DNA from: Anaerotardibacter muris
GTDB taxonomy: Bacteria; Actinomycetota; Coriobacteriia; Coriobacteriales; Eggerthellaceae
Assembly (NCBI RefSeq): GCF_943192915.1
Contig: NZ_CALPCD010000001.1
Location: 411,861-475,860, forward strand
Direction of reading: 5' to 3'
Length of the DNA: 64,000 nucleotides
Shown: one piece after another, positions 16,977 through 27,985 of the stretch
How the letters are laid out: the number at the start of each line of letters is the position of its first letter
How positions within the stretch are numbered: position 1 is the first letter of the stretch
Translations under genes and position numbers: made by a program
Notes under the pieces: generated by a model
Told to the model about the DNA's origin: nothing
The model's input: only the letters and a program-made list of their open reading frames with translations
The model's database searches: none

Positions 16977-18239
16977 TTACTTTGCATCTCTATAGTACCT
17001 TGTTCGGAAGCTTTCATTCATCACCACTTCACAGGCAGGCGAAAGACCCACAAGCACTATACGTCGCAAAAAGCCGAGGAAGGAAAGCGAATCGACCAAA
17101 TCGGAAACGAGCTGATCCGCAAACGACGCGCTTATGATGCTAATGCCACTGAAATCTAACACGCACGTACCTGGAATAGATCGACAAAGATTAAGAACCA
17201 CATTTGCAAAAAACGCACCTTCGGCCCTTGATCCACAACCACGGGTTTCACTAGCTACAAGGATCTTTGATCCGGTCTCGTCATCGAGCAAATGGTTTTC
17301 GGTCCATAAATCTGTATGAGCATATCCCAAAGCATCAGCTAGAGAAATATCCTCTTTACAATCGATCTGAAAATCTACGAGCGTTGTTCCGCTCTTGAAT
17401 TTACCAACCTTTGCAAACGAGGGTTTTATGATTCCTTGATCCGCTTTGCGGACTGAATGAAGCGCCCCATCCGACATAAGCGTGAACGAACCTGATGACG
17501 TAAGAACATAATTCTCCATCATCCACAAACCATTTCCTGCACCGCCGCCGCTTGTAACGCCGCGCATGAGAGCTTTCTCTAGTCCTTCGCTTGCGCTACT
17601 AATCGAAATACCGCCCTCTCTTAAGGAGGCAGTAATTCCTTGCCCTGCGTCATAAACTGCAACAGCAATTTGCCCTTCATGCTTATGATGCTGGGCCATA
17701 ACAAAGCCGGCGGCCTCTTTAGAATCGCCTCTCGGTATCGAATGAACGAGAGTGTTGTCCATTACCTCGTTCAAAGCTAGCTCAAGCCCCAGAAGAACAT
17801 CCTTCCCCATCTTGTCGGAACGGCGAAGTGAGCTCATTATTCCATCAACAATTTGAGATTGAGTCTCTTGAGTAAACTTCCAAACCTTGTTCAAAAACGA
17901 ATGCGGCGGAGAAAGTTTATCTAATTCATATGGTGTAATAACCCCTGCGTGTGCAAGCATTCCTGAATTGCTCCAGCTTTTTGCAGGGGTAAAGTCGAAA
18001 CCATAAACCGCTCTATAATAATCGATCACACCCGCTAGTGGTACGCAAACATTCGGATAGCAACCGCTTGAGCCCTTCTTTACCCTCAGTTTTACTTTGG
18101 TTAGTCCCGATCTTCGCGCAGATTCGAGCTTTTTCGACAGATGCCTTGAAGCCGCTTTTTTATTCGTGTCGACATCGACATTTACATGAAAGCTACGCGC
18201 TGATGGCGAATTTGTATCCTTAGCGGTTTCTTCAGGCAT
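16977..18239 (-). CDS. GHKL ATPase fused to a STAS-like (DUF4325-type) domain
   Basis: A 420-residue protein. The ATG at 18239 has GAGGAA four bases upstream; a TTG four codons earlier is less likely. The ATP-binding boxes are clear: N box LALNEVMDNTLVHS (154-167), G1 VYDAGQGI (195-202) and G2 GGGAGNGLW (231-239). There is no histidine-kinase phospho-acceptor box. The C-terminus has VLDFSGISIISASFADQL (360-377), the pattern of STAS-like DUF4325 domains. The architecture resembles anti-sigma/partner-switching components in one polypeptide. The codon use is AT-richer than aroD next door. It is divergent from the zinc-finger gene at 18405. Confidence 0.75.
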   Translation of the reverse strand: MPEETAKDTNSPSARSFHVNVDVDTNKKAASRHLSKKLESARRSGLTKVKLRVKKGSSGCYPNVCVPLAGVIDYYRAVYGFDFTPAKSWSNSGMLAHAGVITPYELDKLSPPHSFLNKVWKFTQETQSQIVDGIMSSLRRSDKMGKDVLLGLELALNEVMDNTLVHSIPRGDSKEAAGFVMAQHHKHEGQIAVAVYDAGQGITASLREGGISISSASEGLEKALMRGVTSGGGAGNGLWMMENYVLTSSGSFTLMSDGALHSVRKADQGIIKPSFAKVGKFKSGTTLVDFQIDCKEDISLADALGYAHTDLWTENHLLDDETGSKILVASETRGCGSRAEGAFFANVVLNLCRSIPGTCVLDFSGISIISASFADQLVSDLVDSLSFLGFLRRIVLVGLSPACEVVMNESFRTRYYRDAK

Positions 18240-18273
18240 AATTCCTCGCAAGATGTTATTATAGACACGTGAA

Positions 18274-18314
18274 ATCCCCCGGGCCTAGGCTTTTGCATGC
18301 AAACTTCGGGGGAT
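18274..18314. promoter_or_regulatory. Hairpin and palindrome between divergent genes
   Basis: ATCCCCCG (18274-18281) pairs with CGGGGGAT (18307-18314), followed by an A/T-rich stretch with five T. Inside the loop sits the perfect palindrome TTTGCATGCAAA (18292-18303). No gene ends here, so it is more likely a regulator-binding site or leader hairpin of the divergent pair than a terminator. Function is inferred. Confidence 0.5.
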
Positions 18315-18404
18315 ATATTTTTGTCTTCTTTCAGTACTATATACTAAGTATTTACTGTTTTATCAATTTTACAGTTAATTTTGGTATAGCAAGGTTTAGA
18401 GCAA

Positions 18405-19547
18405 ATGAAGTTTACTTTTATCAATGAAAGCAAGGGGTTTATCGATAAAAAAGATATTGTTCAGGACGAAAAGTACAACATTCGTTCAATGATCATTTCT
18501 ATGTTAGAAGTTCGAACTGCCAAAGATTTTATAAAATTAACGACTACTCTACCTTACTCTTTTTTCGCTAAATATTTCTTTGAAATAGACCTAGAAGAAA
18601 ATATAGAAGACATACTTTCCGTTAATGAGAATTACTGCTTCAAAGGAAGCATAGAAGCCGCCACTCAGAAATATTTCATCGATATAGATTATCTTGATGA
18701 GCTTGTAGTGCGAGAAGGCGTATTAGGAAATGCCATACGAAAACCATCCGAATACCGCGATGGTGATATCGATGAGATAATTAAGTCTAACGGTCGCTAT
18801 GAATATATATTTTTGTCTTCAATAGATGAATTCATACAAAATGCTCAACGCCTACTTTTTCTCGCCGCTCTAGCTTCACGAAGCGAAGTTGATGGATTTC
18901 TCGAAAGAAAATCTATAGGCAACAACACTAACGCACAGATCGTACGATCCGGTCTTTGTATTAGCTCCGACTATCACTCTGAACGCGGAGCAGAATCGGC
19001 GCTGCACGCCCTCTTTGACTCAAACGAGATTACGACAATAACTGAAACCATTAAAGCCCTCGACGATGAAGCCTACAACATGCTCGCCAAAGGCAGATAC
19101 TCATACCTGAACAAGCCTTTTATCGTAAAAGAGAGTATGACAGACTCAGAAATTGCCGCATTCATCTTTACTTGGTTTATGAACGCGCTTTTTGAAGACA
19201 ACTATGAAGCATACTATTCTTGCAACACATTTAAAGTTGATTTCGAAAATGGTAGGTTCACAGTCCGCAATGCCCGTAATCCTGTCCAAGAGTTCTATTA
19301 CGAGATTGCAAAATTCGCGGAGTCGGGTGTTCCTAAGCTCTGCGCCAACTGCGGGCGGGTCTTTGTCGACGATAAATCGCGTGGGACTGAAGCATTATAT
19401 TGCTCAAGAAGCTGCAACACGCAAGCCTCTAACAAACGTAAGGACTTAGCAAAACAATACAAAAAGGCGAGTGTGCCGGTCGAAAAGGCTATAGCAAAGA
19501 TTGGCGCAAAATACGAAAAAAGTATTCGAAGCTGGTATCAAGATTAA
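18405..19547 (+). CDS. Uncharacterised protein with C-terminal CGNR-like zinc finger
   Basis: A 380-residue protein of strongly AT-rich composition. The ATG follows AAGG about ten bases upstream. The first 300 residues match nothing I recognise. Near the end C313-x2-C316-x16-C333-x3-C337 (CANCGRVF then YCSRSCNTQ) is followed by the basic helix ASNKRKDLAKQYKKA. This resembles the CGNR-type zinc finger found in putative DNA-binding regulators. The divergent arrangement with the GHKL-STAS gene and the shared palindrome suggest the two act together, possibly as a signalling pair. This is inference. Confidence 0.6.
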   Translation: MKFTFINESKGFIDKKDIVQDEKYNIRSMIISMLEVRTAKDFIKLTTTLPYSFFAKYFFEIDLEENIEDILSVNENYCFKGSIEAATQKYFIDIDYLDELVVREGVLGNAIRKPSEYRDGDIDEIIKSNGRYEYIFLSSIDEFIQNAQRLLFLAALASRSEVDGFLERKSIGNNTNAQIVRSGLCISSDYHSERGAESALHALFDSNEITTITETIKALDDEAYNMLAKGRYSYLNKPFIVKESMTDSEIAAFIFTWFMNALFEDNYEAYYSCNTFKVDFENGRFTVRNARNPVQEFYYEIAKFAESGVPKLCANCGRVFVDDKSRGTEALYCSRSCNTQASNKRKDLAKQYKKASVPVEKAIAKIGAKYEKSIRSWYQD

Positions 19548-19568
19548 GTCGAGTGCACTTTTTATTTA

Positions 19569-19904
19569 TTAAACTTCTGCAACCCGACCCATCTCGCGCA
19601 GGATCGCGCGCGGCGTATCGAGGTTGCTCCTCTCGCTGTCCGACTCGACCATATGTGTCTCACCCAGGCGTCCACGCGTCAGGACGATCCACGTCGCCGC
19701 AAGCTTGCGCACATGAACCCAGTCGGGTACGTTACGTCTATCGCCATAGAGCTTCAGCTTCTCGCCCTGCAAGATGTTGGCAATCTGACGCAAGGCATAT
19801 CCTTGCAACCTTAAGTAGTCAAGAATTATCATAGCGAACAAATCACTTACCTGGTCATATTGCTGAGCTTGTTGCGTTGCTTCGTCATGGAACCAACAAG
19901 GCAT
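19569..19904 (-). pseudogene. rmlB relic 1 (dTDP-glucose 4,6-dehydratase fragment)
   Basis: Translates to a stretch matching RmlB from about residue 215 to 290: RQIANILQGEKLKLYGD, DWVHVRK, TWIVLTRGRLGETHMV and SNLDTPRAILREMGR, then diverges and stops. The first part (about 40 residues) is scrambled, and both the NAD-binding half and the C-terminus are gone. The DNA is GC-rich, unlike the intact AT-rich rmlB at 22768. It is about three-quarters identical by eye to relic 2 at 20898. Confidence 0.75.
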
Positions 19905-19914
19905 CGCTGCAGGC

Positions 19915-20880
19915 TTAAGTCACTTTAATCTCCGGAAAAGATTGCTTCTGCTGCTCGGAGCCCAATGGATAAAAAAGCACCTCTCCAGTTTCTTCTAAGC
20001 CTAAGGCAATGCAATATACGTTGATACTATCTCCTTTTCCCTTTTTGCAGATCATTGCACCATCTAGCTTCAAAAGTTTATGTGCAATTTCCGGCCGAAA
20101 ACACACATTGTACTTGGATGTATCATGAACTGAACTATACGCCCACGCATCTTGAATGTCCTCGGACGGTAAATCAAAATACCATTTTGCGATTATTTCT
20201 GACGCTTTGTATAAATACTCGGTGCCTTTTCCCACAGGCTTACTAAATTCGTCTTTCAAAAAGTCATTAATTATTTCATTGTTCAATAGTGCAGTCTCGT
20301 CCGTAATACCCATAGCCTCATAATCGTATTGGCCACCAATAACATTGACCTTGATTTCGTCTAAAGCTGAATACCGAATTAGCGCGTACCAATCTCCGTC
20401 AGATACCCCAACTTCTTGAAAGAGTCCTGTTGGATCCATCGGGGCTACATATAAAAGAGACTCGCCGGCTTTATTCAATCTTCCAGCAACTTTGACAGAT
20501 GCTTCAGGTGGTTCCCATAAATCCCCGTAAGCACTTATTGTCTCATTTGGAATTAGCCCATCATTCAATTTTCTAATTCTAAAAAACTGCGTACCTTGCG
20601 GATATGCGGAAGTTTGAACCAGGTAAATAAATAGACCATTCCACGTCAAAACATCCGAAACCGCTTGTGCAACTTCACTCTCAGACATCGATTTGAGATT
20701 GAGAGATCTGAACTTTCGTATCCGTTTGACGAGCTCTAATGAATCAATTTTATTAAGATAATCTTCTTGTTGCGCAAACATAGACTTATTGCGCAATTCT
20801 GCGGAAATTTCTTGTATAGCATCCAAAATCTTTTTAATTTCGGCATCCATATTGTCTTTCAAAAAGTCGATTGTATCCAA
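19915..20880 (-). CDS. RES-domain-like protein
   Basis: A 321-residue AT-rich gene. The TTG at 20880 is preceded by AGGAAAG; an ATG at 20850 is the alternative. The N-terminal 60 residues look helical. From about residue 100 the pattern RIRKL, then GRLNKAGESLLYVA (133-146) and GLFQEVG (152-158) resembles RES domains, with the two Arg and the Glu in the expected order. RES toxins degrade NAD+ or ADP-ribosylate targets, usually with an Xre-type antitoxin. No antitoxin gene adjoins it here. It lies between two rmlB relics, so it was probably inserted into or exchanged at this site. Confidence 0.55.
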   Translation of the reverse strand: MDTIDFLKDNMDAEIKKILDAIQEISAELRNKSMFAQQEDYLNKIDSLELVKRIRKFRSLNLKSMSESEVAQAVSDVLTWNGLFIYLVQTSAYPQGTQFFRIRKLNDGLIPNETISAYGDLWEPPEASVKVAGRLNKAGESLLYVAPMDPTGLFQEVGVSDGDWYALIRYSALDEIKVNVIGGQYDYEAMGITDETALLNNEIINDFLKDEFSKPVGKGTEYLYKASEIIAKWYFDLPSEDIQDAWAYSSVHDTSKYNVCFRPEIAHKLLKLDGAMICKKGKGDSINVYCIALGLEETGEVLFYPLGSEQQKQSFPEIKVT

Positions 20881-20897
20881 TCTGCTTCTTTCCTCTA

Positions 20898-21335
20898 TTA
20901 CCCTGCAGCCTCTGACTTTAAACTACGAATACTTTTAGACTTCTTTACCGATATTTGCAACCCCCACACCTTATACCGCGCCTCGACCTCCGCCTTCACG
21001 CTCTTCCACCAGGCGCGGTTGGCTGCGTACCACGCGATCGTCTCGCGCAGGCCAGCTTCAAAATCAACGTGCTCCAGGCGCCAACCCAGCTCACGCATGA
21101 GCTTGCTCGCATCGACTGCATAACGACGATCTTGCCCCGGCTGGTCGCGTACCCACTTGAAACCGCCCGCATCCCGACCCACCTCGTGCAAGATCACACG
21201 CAACACCTCGAGGTTGCTCCTCTCGCCATCCGCTCTGACCAGATATGTCTCGCCCAAGCGCCTGCGCGTCAGGATTGTCCACACCGCCGCATGAATGCGC
21301 ACGTGAATCTAGTCGCGTGCGTCGTGCTCTCACCT
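20898..21335 (-). pseudogene. rmlB relic 2 (C-terminal third, with in-frame stop)
   Basis: The frame matches RmlB from about residue 230 to the end: AAVWTILTRRRLGETYLV, SNLEVLRVILHEVGR, DQPGQDRRYAVDASKL and ELGWRLEHVDFEAGL. Upstream, the conserved DWIHV motif reads D-stop-IHV: a TAG occupies the Trp codon near 21311, and the frame beyond is degraded. It is GC-rich like relic 1. With the stop and the missing N-terminal two-thirds it cannot be functional. Confidence 0.8.
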
Positions 21336-21342
21336 CGAGAAA

Positions 21343-22671
21343 CTAATCGATATACTCGAGGCTATTCTGCATCTTCACGATGAAAGCAGTCTCGGCCTCT
21401 GTTAACACGTCGCTCTCGGTCTTGCCTTTCGAAACCAGGTTCACAAGCTCCAAAAGTTCATAACGGAGTCCATCGCCGTCAAAAGAGTAGAAGTATTTTC
21501 TGGTGGCATTAGCGTCTTCAAAGCGCATCTCGAAATAGCTGGTCTTCCACCACGGAGCGGGAACGTAAATGTATCCCTTGGTTCCTGTAATGACCAAGCT
21601 GCCCTCGGTCTTTGCTCCGAGACCCACCTTGAACGAGCCGACAGCTTCGCTAAACTCGATGAATCCTCTATCGAAGATATCAACCCCGTCTTTGATCGAA
21701 GAAAACAACTCTTGCCTATTTGGCTCCTCGCCAAGCAATTTCACGATAGCCAGCAAAGGATATGCCGACAATTCCAGCATCGATCCGCCGAAGCCATTGT
21801 TCTTCAACTCGCGAACACCTGGCTTTTCGAGTTTGGTAAACGAAGCATCAACATCAACGATCGAGCCGATTCGTCCGCTCTTAGCAAGAAGGACCAAATG
21901 CTCGAATGCGGGACAATATGCAGTCTTAATTCCGTGAACGAGCGCCACGCCTTTCTCCCTCGCGAGAGAATAGGCTTCGTGGACCTCCTGCTCGTTCATC
22001 GCAAAAGGCTTTTCGCATAGTACGTGCTTACCAGCTTCTAGAGCCATCATTGTTTGTTCAAAATGAAATTGATGCGGAGAGGCAATGTATACCGTATTAA
22101 CCTGCGCCAAAAAATCCTCAAAGTTATCGGTTGCGAATTCCAGATCAAACTCTTGTGCAAATTCTGCAGCGTGATTAAGCGTTTTATTGTAGGCACCGAC
22201 CACTTCCACACCACTAACAAAATGAGCTTCGGGTATAAACCTACGAGCTATTCTTCCTGTTCCAGAAATACCAATCCGTAGCAACTCATGTTCTTTTTTT
22301 CGTAGTTCGGTTGAAGAAACCCCTTTGGTCCTCTCTAGATAAACTACATCGCAATACTCATTTAAATAATCAAATTTCCCAACCCAGTCTGAACCGATAG
22401 CGAAAATATCGATGTCATATTTTCGAATATCATGAATCTTTTGGCCTTCGTACTCTTCAACAATAACTTCATCAGCAAGTCCTGTTGCTCTCACAGCCTC
22501 CATGCGCCTCGCAAGCGAGTCGTGGACGTTGAGCTTCCCTCGTTCCTTGTCGTAACTATCTGACGTAACGCCAACAATAAGCCTGTCACCAAGTGCTTTT
22601 GCACGCTCAAGTAATCTAACATGACCATAATGCAATAAGTCAAAAGTTCCGTATGTGATAACAGATTTCAT
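21343..22671 (-). CDS. Cytidylyltransferase (TagD-like) fused to Gfo/Idh/MocA oxidoreductase
   Basis: A 442-residue two-domain protein. The ATG at 22671 has GGAG six bases upstream; a GTG two codons earlier is possible. Residues 1-130 are a nucleotidyltransferase with HYGH (14-17) and RTKGVSSTELR (114-124), as in glycerol-3-phosphate cytidylyltransferases. Residues 133-442 are an NAD(P)-dependent oxidoreductase: Rossmann loop GISGTGRIA (134-142), CEKPFA (219-224) and the C-terminal Gfo domain. The first half would activate a polyol phosphate with CTP; the second would oxidise or reduce a sugar or polyol. This could feed the glycerophosphotransferase at 26013. The fusion itself is unusual. It is the last intact gene of the cluster. 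Confidence 0.85.
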   Translation of the reverse strand: MKSVITYGTFDLLHYGHVRLLERAKALGDRLIVGVTSDSYDKERGKLNVHDSLARRMEAVRATGLADEVIVEEYEGQKIHDIRKYDIDIFAIGSDWVGKFDYLNEYCDVVYLERTKGVSSTELRKKEHELLRIGISGTGRIARRFIPEAHFVSGVEVVGAYNKTLNHAAEFAQEFDLEFATDNFEDFLAQVNTVYIASPHQFHFEQTMMALEAGKHVLCEKPFAMNEQEVHEAYSLAREKGVALVHGIKTAYCPAFEHLVLLAKSGRIGSIVDVDASFTKLEKPGVRELKNNGFGGSMLELSAYPLLAIVKLLGEEPNRQELFSSIKDGVDIFDRGFIEFSEAVGSFKVGLGAKTEGSLVITGTKGYIYVPAPWWKTSYFEMRFEDANATRKYFYSFDGDGLRYELLELVNLVSKGKTESDVLTEAETAFIVKMQNSLEYID

Positions 22672-22767
22672 CTTCACTCCAAATTAGAGATTCTAATCCA
22701 GCTAAATGTTTATTAACGCAGACTCTTCTGCGAGCTCCAACTTTTCCAAAAAGCGCAATTGAATTGG

Positions 22768-24707
<1,940 letters not shown>

Positions 24708-24763
24708 GACTTTCTCCTAAACCATCAATTCGCTTTATTATCGTCTCTAGCTTAGCACATAGC

Positions 24764-26020
24764 CTATAGACTGCCATTTTCTCTATTTGATGCCAATAAC
24801 ACAAAATAAGCGAGTGCTCTTATAACGAGCACAAACGATTCTGTAATTACCGTTGCAATACAAATCGACTCTATAGAGACCATCCCAAAATAAAACAGAA
24901 AGGCTAGCTGAACGCAATGCAGGATTGCGCCATAAACGACCGAACGGTTTGCGATCGAAGCCTTTCCAAATGGAGTAAGCGCAGGAAAACCAAACAGATA
25001 CGTCAAAAGAGAAATAGGGATTAGAGGGAGTAGCAGTCTAAGGATGGGGCCTGCGCCTCCATACTCTTCACCAAACACAAACAAGCAAATCTCTGTTGAG
25101 AAAATCCAGCAAGGTATGCAGATCAGCAGTAAAGCAAAACCGCCGACAAACGCAATCGTAACGAGGAGGCGATTGTTTCTTTTTCTCATCATGTATGGGT
25201 ACATACTATCTGCGATTGGAGACGAAACGCTCTTTCCTGCTACAATGGCGCGATCGGCTGCACTATATAAACCCAATCCCGAAGAATTAGTGAACATGAC
25301 ACCAAGAATTACTGTGTTCAAATACGTGTATATGGTGCTTGCAATTCTTGAGAAAAAGAATTCTGCAGATTTTTTTATCGAATTTACAACCGATATGAGC
25401 GAAGTACGTCGAAGGCGTAGTCTCATCCTAAAGCGAACATGCCAAAATACAGCAACCAATGCACCAAGCGCACCCATTAAATAAAAGACTGGGACTAAAA
25501 GGTAATCACTAGCACTTCTTATAAAAATGAATATGCAAACTAAGAAAACAGCCTTTATTATCACTGTACGAATGGTGACGATTTCCATTCGCTCGATTCC
25601 TCGATATAAAAAATCAGGGATAAGAGAATTGATTGCAGCGTATGCGAAAAAAAGCATATACAGAATCCATTGCTCACGGAACATCTCGACCGAAAGGCAC
25701 AGTATAGCCAAGATAACACCGCAGGAAATTATGAGCACAGCTTTCGCGCCAGTCACAGACGACAAGGTTTGTTCAATACTTTCGTTGCAATCGCGATTTG
25801 AGGCAACTTCCCCTGTTGCGGATAGTATGAAACCAAAGTCAAGAAAAAGTTGCATGAAGGTATAAACCGCCATTGCGACACCGATTATTCCATATGTTTC
25901 TGGGCCCAGAACACGTGTAAGGTAAGGAATCGAGGCAAATCCAAATATATAGTTAGAAGCCGTAAGAAGAAACAGCATCGATGTATTCTTTAATAAACTA
26001 TTTGGCTTCAGATTACTCAT
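24764..26020 (-). CDS. Wzx-type polysaccharide flippase
   Basis: A 418-residue integral membrane protein with about 12 hydrophobic segments. The N-terminus LTASNYIFGFASIPYLTRVLG, followed by ETYGIIGVAMAVYTF, is typical of the PST/Wzx branch of the MOP superfamily. It would flip the undecaprenyl-diphosphate-linked repeat unit across the membrane for polymerisation by Wzy. Its start overlaps the preceding glycerophosphotransferase stop by eight bases. AT-rich. Confidence 0.9.
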   Translation of the reverse strand: MSNLKPNSLLKNTSMLFLLTASNYIFGFASIPYLTRVLGPETYGIIGVAMAVYTFMQLFLDFGFILSATGEVASNRDCNESIEQTLSSVTGAKAVLIISCGVILAILCLSVEMFREQWILYMLFFAYAAINSLIPDFLYRGIERMEIVTIRTVIIKAVFLVCIFIFIRSASDYLLVPVFYLMGALGALVAVFWHVRFRMRLRLRRTSLISVVNSIKKSAEFFFSRIASTIYTYLNTVILGVMFTNSSGLGLYSAADRAIVAGKSVSSPIADSMYPYMMRKRNNRLLVTIAFVGGFALLLICIPCWIFSTEICLFVFGEEYGGAGPILRLLLPLIPISLLTYLFGFPALTPFGKASIANRSVVYGAILHCVQLAFLFYFGMVSIESICIATVITESFVLVIRALAYFVLLASNRENGSL

Positions 26021-27188
26021 GGGTGTTTTTTATCACAGAATAAAGAAGCTTACCAACTTCTTGAGCGCCATGACCAGACTCTATGACCCCAAATTTATCT
26101 AAAAAAACGATTCGATCTTGCTCAAACGATTCAGCATTAAAGTTTTTGATAGATTCTATGAGCTCATTATAGGTGTACGAAACTGGCCAGGGTCTCTCTT
26201 CAAGCGGATAATACAACCCTCTATCGTTCATATAGTCTTCGAAGTCTGGAGCATAAACAAATCCAGGCCTCCCCGTTAAAACAAAGTCTTCGACTATTGA
26301 AGAATAATCACTTATCAAAACATCGACTGCGCACAACAACTCTTGAGTATCGGAATACATGGATGCGTTTATTGCATCTTGGAGGTCGATTTCGTCGATC
26401 TTGTCAACGACACCTGGATGAAGGCGCAGGGCAAACACATATTTTCCTCCGAATCGCTCTTCTAGAGCTTTGCATACACCCGCGTAATCAAAGTTGTACA
26501 TTCGCGTACTCTTGTCTTTGCGAAAAGTAGGCGCATAAAGGCATATCTTGCATTTTTCGTCTATACCCAAAGCCTGGCAAACCATACTTCTTTTCTCCGG
26601 ATCTGCGCTGATCAAGGGTTCGTTTCTAGGAATATCAATGAATCTAACTTCGCCGTCATACCAAAAAGCATTCTGCTGAAGTTCTTGGATGAATGGGTTG
26701 TTCGCAATCATTAAGTCTGTGTCTTCTGCGTCAATCACAGCGTTTTGAATGTACCGTTTTGTTAGCTTGTCAGCAGCATCTTTTTCAACTTTTTTTGGGG
26801 CTAAGTAGGCATGCCAAGTCTGAAGGTAAAACTGGGAATCTTTTTTTCTAATACAACGTTTCGACCGGCCGTTATCTACCCAGATTTTAGCAGTTGCAAG
26901 TTCTTTGACAGACGCCCAACTCCCAAAAGTAACCGGGCGAACATATTCTGGTAGGTCATAATATGAATCTTTGTCCTTCAACCAAACAATATCAAGGCCA
27001 GGATCAATGCGATGGAGCTCCTCTGCAATATATTTCGGATTACAACGGTATCCCGTTCCATTGTCTGCAGTTAAAACAATCTTATTGTCGGCTACATCTA
27101 ACCTACTTGTTAGAAGTCCAGAAAAAAGAGAAAATAACTCTTCTTTCAGAACCCTTTTCGCTTTTTTTATCTTCTCCAAAACTGCCAT
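26013..27188 (-). CDS. CDP-glycerol glycerophosphotransferase family protein (TagB/TagF-like)
   Basis: A 391-residue protein. It shows the family pattern: TWHAYLAPKK (His of the active site), DLMIANNPFIQE, CLYAPTFRKDKSTRMYNFD, FALRLHPGVVD and LISDYSSIVEDF, with the two catalytic-region histidines. Enzymes of this family transfer glycerol- or ribitol-phosphate from the CDP-activated form to a glycan at the inner membrane face. The TagD-like domain at 21343 could supply CDP-glycerol. This predicts a phosphoglycerol-decorated polysaccharide. It overlaps the flippase gene. Confidence 0.9.
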   Translation of the reverse strand: MAVLEKIKKAKRVLKEELFSLFSGLLTSRLDVADNKIVLTADNGTGYRCNPKYIAEELHRIDPGLDIVWLKDKDSYYDLPEYVRPVTFGSWASVKELATAKIWVDNGRSKRCIRKKDSQFYLQTWHAYLAPKKVEKDAADKLTKRYIQNAVIDAEDTDLMIANNPFIQELQQNAFWYDGEVRFIDIPRNEPLISADPEKRSMVCQALGIDEKCKICLYAPTFRKDKSTRMYNFDYAGVCKALEERFGGKYVFALRLHPGVVDKIDEIDLQDAINASMYSDTQELLCAVDVLISDYSSIVEDFVLTGRPGFVYAPDFEDYMNDRGLYYPLEERPWPVSYTYNELIESIKNFNAESFEQDRIVFLDKFGVIESGHGAQEVGKLLYSVIKNTHE

Positions 27189-27191
27189 ACC

Positions 27192-27983
27192 CTACCCACG
27201 CTGTTTCGCATCAAGTACAGTTAAGATTTCTAGGTCGTCATTGTTCCTTTTCTTGTTCAAGAAGTCGCATAGTTCTATAAACTTACCTTTATCCCAACAA
27301 AACTCCTCCGCATACTCCCTTTGGTTTTCCGGCGTTTCGATGCTATGAAGTTCCAAAATAAGCCAGGCATTTCGCTCAATTGCGCTTTCTACAATAGCCT
27401 CCATTTGACTTACAGTGTTCTCTTTCATGACGGGAACTGCCTGTAGTACAAAACCGTCTGTTTTGTAATTCAAAGATGACTCATATAGCCTTTGGAACAT
27501 TTTGTCTGAACCGGTAACTTTGGATAGTTTCGAAATAACTCTTTTTGGAATATCTTTTCGGCTTATATTTCTTCCAATTCGAACATATTCAATATTCTGC
27601 GCAACCAAATCATCACGCAATTCTTCAGCTTCTTTTTTCGAGAGCAGAGAATTTGGACTTACAAAACCCATCGTTTCAAGGTTGTCTGGATACCAATCCC
27701 TGAGCTTCTTTATCCCTCTAGAGATGTCTTCAATATCGTTCTTGTGAAAATCCCCGTGTGCGGCTACCTCGAACAACGGGTTATTCACCATCCAAGTAAG
27801 TTCATCGAAGCTCATGTGCCCATTTAGGCCAACTTCGATTTTACCTTCGATACAGGCAGTCGTTATATTGAAGCTTGCTGGGATGCCCTTGGGATCCAAA
27901 ATTTCCTTTGCTGTTACGAAATGATCGCTTCTCCCGTCATCGAACGACAAGGAAACAATTGGTTTTTTCAACAACCCTCTCAT
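27192..27983 (-). CDS. Polysaccharide deacetylase (NodB-like) family protein
   Basis: A 263-residue protein. The ATG at 27983 follows GGAG and is three bases from the Wzy stop; a GTG three codons earlier is less likely. NodB motif 1 is SLSFDDGRSD and motif 2 is AAHGDFHK, and a late ILELHSI gives the third histidine region. No signal peptide or membrane span is visible, so it may act on an intracellular lipid-linked sugar, removing N- or O-acetyl groups. It lies between wzy and the glycerophosphotransferase gene. Confidence 0.8.
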   Translation of the reverse strand: MRGLLKKPIVSLSFDDGRSDHFVTAKEILDPKGIPASFNITTACIEGKIEVGLNGHMSFDELTWMVNNPLFEVAAHGDFHKNDIEDISRGIKKLRDWYPDNLETMGFVSPNSLLSKKEAEELRDDLVAQNIEYVRIGRNISRKDIPKRVISKLSKVTGSDKMFQRLYESSLNYKTDGFVLQAVPVMKENTVSQMEAIVESAIERNAWLILELHSIETPENQREYAEEFCWDKGKFIELCDFLNKKRNNDDLEILTVLDAKQRG

Positions 27984-27985
27984 TA

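Noticed and set aside
18274..18330. Rho-independent terminator between 18251 and 18404
   Set aside because: The hairpin has a T-rich 3' side, but both flanking genes are transcribed away from it, so nothing needs terminating; kept as a regulatory candidate instead.
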